A stretch of DNA of 64,000 nt, taken from contig NC_086248.1 in the NCBI RefSeq assembly GCF_021018805.1, positions 101,729,739-101,793,738 of the forward strand, written 5' to 3'. Shown here piece by piece: positions 45,605 to 56,441 of this stretch. Below the pieces are notes generated by a model, which searched no databases, had not been told where the DNA came from, and saw nothing but the letters and a program-made list of their open reading frames with translations. The translations under genes and the position numbers were made by a program. Numbering within the stretch: position 1 is the first letter of the stretch; each line of letters starts with the position of its first letter. The stretch is from Prinia subflava (taxonomy: Eukaryota > Chordata > Aves > Passeriformes > Cisticolidae).

Positions 45605-45938
45605 GAATGTGGTCTTTATGGATTTCAGTAATGCTTTCTATACTCTCTCACACAGGATCCTTTTGGGCAAAATGTCCATCCCCCAGATGAATAAATGCAT
45701 CTTGTGATTGGTGTCAGGGGAGGTTTAAGTTGGATATCAGGGAAATGTTGTTCACCCAGAAGGTGGTTGGGCAATAAAACAGGCTCCCCAGGGCAGTGGT
45801 CAAAGCACCAAGCCTGACAGTCCAAGAAGCATTTGGACAATGCTCTCAGGCACATGGCATGACTCTTGGGGATGGTCCTGTGCAGGGCCAGGAGTTGGGG
45901 TCAATGTTCCTTGGGGGTCCTTTCTGTGATTCTGTGAA
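45605..45938 (+). mobile_element. CR1 LINE fragment: reverse-transcriptase remnant joined to 3' end
   Basis: At 45609-45653 the plus strand encodes VVFMDFSNAFYTLSH, the CR1 reverse-transcriptase block containing the first catalytic Asp (the intact CR1 form is close to LDFSKAFDTVSH). The sequence then jumps almost at once to the CR1 3' region: GGGGAGGTTTAAGTTGGATA, TGTTGTTCACCCAGAAGGTG, CAGGCTCCCCAGGGCAGTGG and a final GGGGTCCTTTCTGTGATTCT. Most of ORF2 between the two has been lost, so this is an internally deleted copy. Confidence 0.9.
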
Positions 45939-48900
45939 AAGTCCTTGCTAAAACCCCTCCACACAGGGAAATTCTACAGAGTGAGATACTTTCTGTACAG
46001 AAAGCAGTTCACACAACTTCATACAGCAGCTCACCTAACACAGATCTAATTGTCTCTTCCTGAAAACTGTGTCTGAGGAGATGTGACCAGGCACCTTGTC
46101 CTAGAAAGCTGTGCAGAGGAGCTTCAGTGTGGTAAAGGGTCTCTCCCCCACCGGCAGCAGCCAGACAGCAATGCCATCCTCCAGCTGGAAACTCTGTGTC
46201 TCTGTGAAATGGCATTGATTAAGACAGTGTTTGCAATGGCTCAGAAGGATGGGAAACTGCGGGTCACAGCACAAGGAGTCGGAGAGACAGACACACATCC
46301 ATTGAAAAACTTTGTCAAGGCTTCCTCTGCTGGGAAGTCAGGTAGAAGGGTGGACTTTCCTCACCTTTGCTAACTATGGATGTGTGCACTGACACTGAGT
46401 CTGCTCTTTATAGTTTGGCAGGAGCAGCCCCAGTGCTTTGGTGGTGTAAAAAGTGACAGAGTAAGAAAAAATATTGTAAAATGGACACAGCCATGGAGTG
46501 TGGGCAGGCAAACACTTTCCTGAAGATCTGGTTAATCACCCAGAGATCACCAGCACAAGAGATGGCAAACACCAGCCAAATATGTTGATTAACACAACCT
46601 GAGCATTGACCTAAAGGCTGCCAATTAACAAGAACTTTGACATTAAACGTCTTAGCCCCAGCGCTTGGAAGGAGATGGCACAGCTCAGACTTTCTGTGCT
46701 GATCATGTATTCAGATTTTATCACCAAGCACTGAAAGGCTCTTTATTCACTCAAATTGTGACAAGTTCAAACATTTTCTAATCTAACTGCTCTCAGCAAA
46801 GACAATGATGAAATCACCCTTGCATTTAGTTCTACTCAAGATCAGCTAAGCTTTCCATATTTAGTATTTTAAGATTTATTGAGACCAAACTCCTTCACAG
46901 ACAGAGAATAGAACTTCATCAACAAACCAGACAGCATGATTAGGGGAAATACAAGCAATCTTCTTCACCTCAGCTTTACCAAACAAAACAAAAAGAAAAA
47001 TATTGCATTATTTCCCAAATGAGTTAGGGAGAGAGCTGATTAAAAATTGTGTGACACAATATATTTCTCCTTGAAGATGGTATTTCATTAAAATGGGCTA
47101 ATTCTGAATGTATTAATATAAAAGCAAATTTGTTTTTTGAAACAAGGCTGGAAGAAAAAAGTTCAAATGTTCCTTTTTAAACTTGCTGTCTCTGAGATCT
47201 CCTGGGGCATGGCTACAAGCCCACAGCTCTGGAGATGGCGCTTTTTTTTTGAAAGGAAGGAGGTAGACATTCATAAACTCACCCATCTAGCTGTGCTACC
47301 CAAAATGACAATGATATCCACTCATTTCTTTCACAAGGCCTTAATGAAGACTAATTAGAGGGTTAAAAGCAGTCGCACTTATCAAGTCATGCCAGAACAA
47401 TGGCAGTGCCAGTGATGGCATTTGTTTTCCTGGGTGATGTGCCTGAAGGGGAAAGTGGTGGATATCACTGAGTGTATCAGCTAACAGGAGTGATGTCTTC
47501 TGATGCTGCCTCCAGCAAACCAAGTTAATACACAGTGTAGGTGAAGTCAACAGGAGACGCAAACAATGCCTGATTTTAATAAATAGATTTATTAAATACA
47601 GAACTGTTTAACTGATATGTCCCAGAAAAAGTCTGAGAGCTTTGGGATGACTCTGAGGGACAGGATTTGGTCAGACTTGCCTGGGTGAAGTAGGAAAATG
47701 GTCTGCAGTCTTTCAGGTGACATTGGTTAAAGACACACTTGATGTGACACACAGGGCAGGAGAATTCAGCAGTCTGATATGAGATCATGGATTATAACAC
47801 TGAGAAGAAGTGAGATGCAAAGGACAGACACTCTTTGGGATGCAGGATGCTCTAGCAAAAAGTCAGAGCTGATTTGGAACACTGAAAATGGGAGTGCAGC
47901 TTGAATGACAGTGCTTTTGCTCTGGTCATCTCAGGGATGGGAGGATCTTGAATCAAGTGTTATGCTTGATGGTGAAGCTGTGATGCAAAAACGATGCAGG
48001 GGCACTGCCATAATGCCAGTGCAGAGAAAGGAACAAGAGCAAGACAGAGGGACCATCTGTAACACACAATACGAGAGGAAAGAACTGGTTATCCAAGAAA
48101 ATAAGAGACTGAGCAGAGACTTTAAATTATTTTTAACAGGTAAAAGGTGGTAGTGAAGAGGTAAGAGGCTAATTGCTCTCTTTGCTGGGCCTAGGAGAGG
48201 TAAAATGGAAAAACTAGCAAAAACTTCTCATTTTCACAAGAACTTCTTGCAATTTCTGTCATCCTAACCAGCTGACCTCAAAGAGGGGTGCAGATTCCAC
48301 CAGAATGGGTTACCTTTATTAATCTGCAGCAATGCAGTTCTGATTTCTTTCCAGTTCACATTCTTGCCAGGATGGTGTCAGAGCTGAGTGTGTTTCAGAA
48401 TGCCAGATTAGCTGGAGGTGACAAGTTTGGCTTGGTCTGCCAGGAGTCTCTGTGAAGATGTGCACCAGCCCTCTCCTGAATCAGGAAGGTGCTGTAATAT
48501 GTGAGGGTGGTAAGGACACCTCAGAGGTCTCAATTTTTGTGGAACTCTTTGTTTGCTATTGCAAGAAGTGGTAGAACTGCCCCGAAAAGAGGTTGCCTAC
48601 ACAGCTCCCAGAGTGGGCATTCTTTTCTCAATGCCAGATGCAAATACATCTCACTGTGTAACACTGTTGGGAACCTTAATTTGCCCTTTGTGCTTGAGAA
48701 AGGGAATGATCTGAATTGACACTGTCTTGTTTGGCATTTCTCCGTATAACACCAATTAGTTTTCAATCAGAAGATTTATTACAACTTTCATGGCATGCAT
48801 GGTGGAAACAGGGCTTTGACTGTCATTTCCTAATGCGTCCATGCTAACACATCTGTGTGAAGATCAGACCCACCATGAGTCAGACAAGCTGACAATTCCC

Positions 48901-49889
48901 CACAGTCAAAGGCAAATTTTCCAATATACGTAACTGTGAGAGGTATTTCTATCATGGAACATTGCATCAATTCCAGGTATTCAGAAGCATATCAGATTCT
49001 CTTGTCTGTTACACTTCCCTTTGAGATGAGCATCTAATGAATTGTCCACAGCTTCAATCTTTCTTCAAATTACCTGCTTTTTTGGAGAGGCATAATGAAT
49101 AGAAATTGCATTATAGCTCTGACGCCTCTAGCCAGTCACTTAACTAACACATGGTGGCAGTCCAGGTAGAGCCTGCCAGTTGTTCTCCTGCAAGAGGAAA
49201 TAAAGAAATGAGAAAGTGAGGAAAAAATCCCTGAAAGTGAGAAGAAGAAGATAATTCACAGGTGTTGAAAGGCTACTTTGAATTGCAGCAGCACCACTGG
49301 TGCACCAGGACAGTGTAAGAAATGAGGGTTTCTGGCTTTCAACTGGAGTTCAACATGAGAAAGCTTTTTCCACTTCAAAAGATGCTTTTTGGACAGGGAG
49401 ACAAAAAAGGAAGGGACACCAAGAAGCCCTGCCTCTGCTGCCTTCTCACAGAGCATGTGGCTGCACTGTGGAGCTCTGTGCCACTGTCAGTTGTGGCTAC
49501 TGAAAACATCAGGCCATTACAGAGACAAAGTTGACAATTAGAGCATTTACCTTAAGATTATAATCCATACTGCTGAAGAAAGGTTGGTGTGATCACATTA
49601 GACACCATTTCTGTCCAGCTAAAATTAATATTTCTCTCAAAGTTAAAACACTTTATTTTCTGCCAGACATACTGTGTGAGGTACAGCCTTGTGAATTAAT
49701 GAACTACCTCCCTCCACCTTAGTTTTTCCTGCTGAGACTGATAACGAAATTTAGTCTTCTTTTATATACTCAATTAAAGTAAGTTAAGAACTGAGAGTGT
49801 AACTTCATTTATTCTTTGGACAGCATGTATATTAATGGTAAAGTGCACAACCCTGTTTCACCCTGATCTTTTGGACCCGTCTTATTTTC
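45939..49889. other. Unassigned non-coding interval
   Basis: About 4 kb with no recognisable gene, LTR or CR1. Open frames are all below 100 codons. Confidence 0.45.
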
Positions 49890-50329
49890 TGAGAATAGGG
49901 AAGAGAAATGAATTGGCATGAGTCAAAGCTTGCGGAAAACAGCAAGGATCTTTATGGGAATGGACAGTGATCAAATAAGAGGTTTTCAGGCTTCAGGCAC
50001 TGGCTTGAGCCTGTGGGAAAGTCAAGTACAGGGCTTTCTCACTTTGGTCTAGGAAACCATAAGGAGGAATTCAAACAGTCCCTGGAGAGAAAAAAAAACC
50101 TTTGAAGGTGGTGTTTTTCCAACTTGTTGTTTACTTGCAAGAAACGGTCAAGGTGTATTGTTCCTAACTGCCCAATGATGGTCTTGTCTTTGTTTGCTAA
50201 CCAATGAAATTTTACTCTTTTGGAACTGTCTATAAAAGAGGATTTTGAAGACTAAAGATTGCCCTCACTTGCTATAAGCCTGAGATTCCATGTCGTTATT
50301 TTCATGCCATCCTTAAAACAATAACAACA
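49890..50329 (+). mobile_element. LTR, same family as 60010-60379
   Basis: The segment aligns with 60010-60379 in the same orientation: shared blocks are GCTTCAGGCACTG, GTGGTGTTTTTCCAAC, CTATAAAA/GTATAAAA, AAAGATTGC and the final CATGCCATCC-AAAAC-ATAAC-ACA. TATAAAA is at 50231-50237; the AATAAA position has decayed to CTAAAG. The right end is placed after ATAACAACA. No matching target duplication was found. Divergence between the two copies is substantial, so this is an old family. Confidence 0.8.
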
Positions 50330-50665
50330 GACCTTCCCATGAGAGTCAACATGCTTTCATTTCACTCTTTTCATAGTAGGTTTTCTGCAAGAGCTGAGTT
50401 CCCCTGCAGGGGTCAGACTTAGAAAAGAGCTGAGCAGGTGGGACATCACGTGGGAAAATCTACTGGTAAACGTGCAGCAGAGACAGCAGGAAGCTGAGGT
50501 CACTGGAGGGGCTGAGAGGAGACTTTTCTGAGATCCTGTTTCAGGGATCCCACCTGTTTTCCTGCTGCCAAGCTGCAGTGGCCCCTGAGAGACACTCTGC
50601 AGACTTGTTTTGGATGAGGAGTCCAGTACAGATTTGTCTACCCTCAGTTCTACTGAGAGTGTAGC
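50330..50665. other. Unassigned interval between two LTRs
   Basis: No gene or repeat recognised. Confidence 0.45.
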
Positions 50666-52207
50666 TGTTACAGGTTGACGCAGTTTGGTTTTTAGTTAAA
50701 TTGGAAACAGTTCCCTGTCAGGACCTTGGAATTGTTTTGAGACAGGCACCTATGAGAGTTCATTTTTAAATATTGACATATTGTTGGACCATTGAGGAAT
50801 CTAGATGTAACTTTGAGGGATAACCATATAAAGTTCTGAGTGAGTCTAAGTCAGCCTCTTCCCTTCTGGCCACTTGAACAGGTAACATTGGGCTGGACCA
50901 GCCCTGCCGCTCCCTCCCCTTGTGGGGGAGTCGGTTCAGGCCCGGCCGTGCCTCCGGGCCCCGGGCAGCCGGGCCCTGCCGCTCCCCCTGCCAGGCGGGG
51001 CAGGGGGCCGGAGGCCTGGAGCCGGCCGAGCCAGGAGGGAGGCAGCCGAGCTGGGCCCCTGATAACACCTTTGGGCCCAGCTGGGCTGAGCCCACCCCGT
51101 TTTGCCACCGACGGGTGGGCAGAGCCCCCTCTCTCCCTCTCCTCTGGTGACTCCCGGGCGGAGAGAAGCGAGGTGGGCAGGGGGGAAGCCCGGCCGCGCT
51201 GAGGACGGTGGTGGGAGAAGCTGCTGCCCGGCAGAGATCACACTGACCATCACAGACCTGGTCAGATTGAACCCTTTCTTGGCAACCTGAAGCTTTCAGA
51301 ACTCCTACCCTTTCCCGGAGAGAGAGAAGAAAGAACGTGTAGAGAGACAGCATGATATAAAGTCACCGAAAGAACTGATAAAGATTATTGGAAGAAGGGA
51401 TTGAGGAAGTAAACATTTCTGACTGGACTTCTCTGGATGTAAACCATGAAAACTGGAGTAACATACCTCTTCAAATCATGGGAAGATATGCATTTAGGGA
51501 GATGTTCAAATTTGTGTGTGGATTTTGAACAAAGGTGTGGACTAAATGGACTAAATGATACTGATCTTATAAGATGCTTGAACAGAGATAGAGATAAGTC
51601 TTTTGTGCTAGTGAAGAAGTGAGAAGATATCTCTGTTCCTGAGAAGAAGAATCCTTTGTTCTTTTGAGTTGTACATTTTTAAAAGGTGATACCCTAATGT
51701 GCAAAAGTCTAGACCCGTCACCCATAAGCCGCTTGGGAAACTGCTGATGGGAGGGGTCACAAAAGCAGGTTTTTTAACCAGGCGGCTGTTTGTTCTGGCA
51801 GTTAAAACCCACCAGAAAACTGTTTTAAGTTGTCAGTGGGGAAATTCCATGGGACATCAAGAGAGACTCCTCTCCCTAAGTGATGAAAGATTATGTTTAA
51901 ATGGTGAAACTGACTGAAAATCATAGTTTTGTCTCTCTGTGTTGGTTGTAGGAAAGTGAATAGTTTGTGGGAAAGGGGGAAGGGTTTTGAAGAGGTCCAA
52001 ATTTTTTATTTCAAATTTTTTCCCCTTTTTTTCTTCCTTTAGTGTGTGTTAATAAAACTATCTGTGTAACCTTTAAGTTGGGTCTGTTTTGTCTTTTTCC
52101 TCCCAACGTCTGTCTCACAGAAAGAAAAGAGAGTAGGTACAGAAATCATCACAAATTTGGTGCGTTGATCGAGAAAAGTCAAAATTGGCGAACGTGAAAC
52201 TGCTACA
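50666..52207 (+). mobile_element. LTR, about 1.54 kb, with internal CpG-rich block
   Basis: It begins TGTTACAGGTTGACGC and ends GTGAAACTGCTACA. AATAAA at 52051-52056, about 150 bases from the end, makes the plus strand sense. A very GC-rich part (50890-51230) sits in the 5' third and produces overlapping open frames on both strands, up to 195 codons, which are not credible genes. The flanks GTAGC and AGCTG are similar but do not form a clean target duplication. The length and start resemble long songbird LTRs. No retroviral internal region follows. Confidence 0.82.
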
Positions 52208-54907
52208 AGCTGCAATCTCATTTCATTAATTACCTCATCTCTAAACAACACAAGGTCTGCATTTACCTTCTAGCTTTACTTATTGCTCATGCCTAGTCCA
52301 AAGTTCAGGGCAAAAGTCCAAAAGTGTTGGATTCTGAGGGTGACTGACCCAAAACTCCTCTTCTGTTCTTCACTACTGCAGTGATGATGTGGTCCTGACC
52401 TTCTCCAGTATGATTAATCCACAGCTCCAAGTAGGGGTGCAAAGCCCTGAGACACAGGAGTCATGGTGCACTTTCCTCCAGAAGAGGGTCAGTTCATCAC
52501 CTGCACATCCCAGACCAATTACAACACCCTGATTCAGTCCTCACCACGGCTGCACTGAGCAAGGCTGAGAAACTCAGCAACCTGAAGATTTTTTGCTACT
52601 TGCCTGCTTGGATGATTTGTATTTCATCATTTTTCCTGGCTCACCTCCAGGGTTTTTTTCTCTGCCCTTCTTTAGGATCCTTTACTCCTGTTCATATCCA
52701 CACCTCTCTGTGCTCTCTGGTTGCCCTTTCTTCCCCCTTTGCCAGCCACCTCTGAGGGCAGTGACATGGTGGCACCTGACATACACCTGTAATTTAGGAT
52801 GTGACCTGCCTCACACAGGTCACCACTGAGCACTGCTCTCCCACGAGAAGGAAAAGCACATTTATCTAGCACTGGCTTGCTTGCAGGCATCAGGTTTGGA
52901 CCCGTCTGTCCCCGCTCTGGGTACAGCAGCTCTCGTGACCAATTTGTCCAGAACTACACATGGAAGGGGCTGCTTTCCCTGACTTGTGGCTACAGGGCTG
53001 CTAATCACCTGTCTCTGCCAGAGTCCAGCCCAACACTGAAATTATCAAAGTTATTAATAATTACAGAATGGAAAGAATTAGCAATAATACCAGTGTTGCT
53101 GCCAGTGACAGCAGAGCAGGGAAGGTTCAGCAGCTCAGGGCCTGCTCTAGTGCCCTTCACTGGTCTTTCCTGCTGGCTCATTAGGTAGAACTCACACAAA
53201 ACAGTCAAAAACTGTTTCCCCCTAGAAAATCTGTTCAGCAAAATTATCCATCCACAAATAAATGTCAAGACAAATCTTTTCACCTTGCCCAGGTCGTTCC
53301 GATAAGGTCAAGCCAGTGTGTTTCAGTCCTCCTGATGATTTGTTCCAGTGACAAAATATCCTGCTTCACAGCTTTCTATGTTAAATTCCATTTTGCCTTT
53401 ACACAAACTTGTTAACATTCATTTTCATTTAGATGGACCTTACAATTTGCAGTATTAGTGGTTTGGCTTCAACATTTTTAAAGCCAAATGTGTGCTGCCT
53501 ACTTTGCTGCGAGTTGCTTTGACATTACTGGACGCAAACAACCATCAATATTATCACCAAGTTTGTGAAATGTGTTTGTCCAGCACTGGGCTGTACTGAG
53601 AGTTTGTAAAAGAGGAATTCTGCAATAAAATCTCAACCTTTTTGACTGTTTGTTCCATTTATGAATTAAAGAGAACTTGAAAACAGTAGACCTTGCAGGG
53701 TGGTGGAAGATCCTTCTTTCATGTCTCCTCAGTTGTAGACACTGACAAGTGGTTTGGCATTGAAAAGTCTTCAACAAATTAGCATATTGATGCTAATTTA
53801 GCGAAGATCTTTAGCATGTCCCAGTTCTGCTGTCCAAGCCTTCCTTTGCCTCCTTCAGCCTGAACCCTGCCTGAGCTCACTTCTGAGTACTGCTCCCAGA
53901 GCCATGATTCATTCCTCAACTCCTTCACCTCCCTTCCTCACAGCTCCCTGGACATTCTTTATATCTGTCTCCTGCCCAGCTGCAAAGTAGCACATGGGAG
54001 ATACATGACCCACCTTGCTCCATGTCCTGGGTGGCAGGCTGTACCAGGGTATCCAGCTCAGTGAGTCATTTAGGGGAGAGCATTTTCCCTTTCTTCCTTT
54101 TCTTCCCTTGACCAAGCCCTGCACTGAGTCACCAGCTCAACACAGTAAGAAAGGTTCCTCACAACCAAAGCATCAGATGCAAAGCTCTTCTGAAACACCA
54201 GCTAAGGAGGCGTTACACAGTGGGTACAGAAGGAAATTTGCAATCCTACCTTTGGCCTTTTCAAGTCTCTGCACTGGAAAGGATGTCTGGCCCTTGTGGA
54301 CTAGTTAGATGAGAGGATTTCATCCCATGTAGGCATTAGCTATATGTCTTGGAAAAAGACCCCTATCTTCCCTTTCCTGCACTCTCATGAAATCCCCACT
54401 CTCAGATGGGGAGGGAGAGTACGAGTCTGAATGCCTACAAATAACACCACAGGAGGGGTATTCCTCCAAAAAGGAGATCTAAAGAGGCACAGCCCTTCAC
54501 ACTAATAAAGGGCCTTTTCCTCAAAACCAGTGCTCTGGGGAAGCAGACAAAGTTAATGCCTGGGCTTCAGACAGGCTGAGACATCCATTTCTGGTAAGTA
54601 CATGTGGGAAATATTAGATATCAATGCAAATTCTTTCTAGAAGCAGCAATATGGTCTTAATTAGCAATATTGAACTCTGTAAAAATGAAGAAATTTATCT
54701 TCCTTGCTCAGTGCTTACTGCACAGCTGGCTGTGATAAGTTGCCTGCATTTTAAGACCATCAAATTAACTTTTTTATACAAGCCACTCTTGTGAAATGCC
54801 TGGGCTGATGGCAGCAAAACACTTACTTCTCATGAAAGCACCTGCTCCACTCCTTCTAAGGGATGGTGCAGAGTTCCAAACAAGTAATTTTTGCACTTTT
54901 CTATGCA

Positions 54908-54908
<1 letters not shown>
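52208..54908. other. Unassigned non-coding interval
   Basis: No gene or mobile element recognised in 2.7 kb. Confidence 0.45.

Positions 54909-54950
<42 letters not shown>
54909..54950. repeat. Uninterrupted run of 42 A
   Basis: A pure A homopolymer between CTATGCAC and GTATATATCT. There is no AATAAA shortly upstream on the plus strand and no matching target duplication around it, so a retroposed mRNA tail cannot be claimed. Its purity suggests recent expansion or a sequencing/assembly slip. Confidence 0.95.
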
Positions 54951-54953
<3 letters not shown>

Positions 54954-55612
54954 TATATCTGAACTTGAAGAGGTTCTCAGAAGGCAAAACTCTCTTTTGC
55001 CAACCCCAAAACCCAGAGGCATGTTCTGAAAATGCAACACTGAACTACCTTAGTACTCTTAGTCAGCCCATTGGGCTGGATTTGCCTCCTTTCTGGCCAT
55101 TTCTTGTTTCTTTGCCAGCTGGGACAGTAATAGAGCTGGAAATATTTTGGCAGTCACCCACGTGCAAGGTGTGGGGTGAGGAGAGGAGCCACATGAATCA
55201 CATCCTTCCAGGAGCAGCAAAGTTCCTCCTGGGCCCTTAAACAACAAGGGAAAGTAGGGATTTAGTTTATATCACAACTTATCCCTGTGACTTGCAGCTT
55301 AGTGAGGACAGCCTTGCAGGTGAGTCAATCCCTGATTTGCTTCAGGCTATGATGAAAATAGCTCTGCAAGCTCCAGGGCTCCAGCTATTCCTTGCTCCTC
55401 CCTAGAGGATTTCTCTCTGGAGCATGTCAGGGCTTGTCTTACACAAACCTTTCCTACAGAGGTTAATGCAGAGTGGGGCTGACTCGGTAATATTGCTTCT
55501 GATCTGATTCTTTGGTAAGGCTTTCCTGAAGATAAAAGATTAGGTTAGTGAATATTTGAATATGTAAACTGGGAGCTTTTAATTGAGAAACAATTTTCTC
55601 CTGTATTCGCAT
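54951..55612. other. Unassigned interval
   Basis: No gene or repeat recognised between the A run and the 55.6-kb LTR. Confidence 0.45.
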
Positions 55613-56436
55613 TGTTGGGGGTTAGATTTGCTTCTTTTTCACTTACAGAATTTTCTCCCATAAGTTGCTAGAAAACTTAATGACAGTGCTTAACCAAAAC
55701 AAAGAAAAGTGGCTGAAGGAGGTGGCAGCACAAGGCTACACCTATTGTTTTGGGTCTCTGGGAACTTCCTTCAGAGAGGAGAGATAACACGAGCTTTGGG
55801 AAAGGTAAAAAGACAGAGCTGGGGGAGGGGGGCTCACTCTTGCTCTCGGCATTGAGGAGGAAGACAGTCAAGCTGCCCCTCCTTGCAGGAAGAGTTCACG
55901 GCCATCACTCTGCCTCTGCCTCGTCCTGGGAATCCACCTTCATCTGCTTGTGTACCCGGGAATCCTGAGCTCGTTTTCTCCAGCCCTCCCCCCACCACCG
56001 CTGCTTCCTCAGAGCTTTGAGGCTCTCCTGCTGCTCTGTAGCCCAGCACTGCCCAGCCCTGCCGGGACACCCCCTGCCATTCCAGCCACCAGCACAGAGC
56101 TCCTCATCTCATCCACCAGCCCGGGACTTTCCACCCTTCCAGCTCAGCCTCTCGGAGTCCTGCAGGGGCACCGAGATCGAACTGCCCCGGCTTTTTTGTG
56201 AAAGAAATCCCTCAAGGTTCTTGGTTCTGTTTATTACTAATGCTGTAGTTGTTGTTTGTTTGTTTGTTTTGTCATATATACTAGTAAAGAGCTGTTATTC
56301 CTATGCCCATACCTCTGCCTGAAAGCCCCTTTAATTTTCTAAATCAGAATAATTTGGAGGGAAGGGATTTGAATTCTCCATCTCTAGGGAAGTCCTGCCC
56401 CCTTCCTAGCAGATACCTGTCTTTCAAACCAAGACA
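55613..56436 (+). mobile_element. Solo LTR, 824 bp, inverted partner of 17770-18575
   Basis: It starts TGTTGGGGGTTAGATTTG and ends CAAACCAAGACA. CGCAT precedes it and CACAT follows, a 5-bp target duplication that differs only by a CpG-type change. It aligns over its whole length with the reverse complement of 17770-18575, over 90 percent by eye, with an extra 16 bases near 55660 and a few small insertions. A (GTTT)n run lies near 56250-56270. Both copies carry open frames over the C-rich middle that are not genes. Confidence 0.9.
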
Positions 56437-56441
56437 CACAT

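Noticed and set aside
50766..51353. 195-codon minus-strand frame in GC-rich sequence
   Set aside because: It lies inside a bounded LTR, where stop codons are rare because of composition; open frames overlap it in several phases on both strands.
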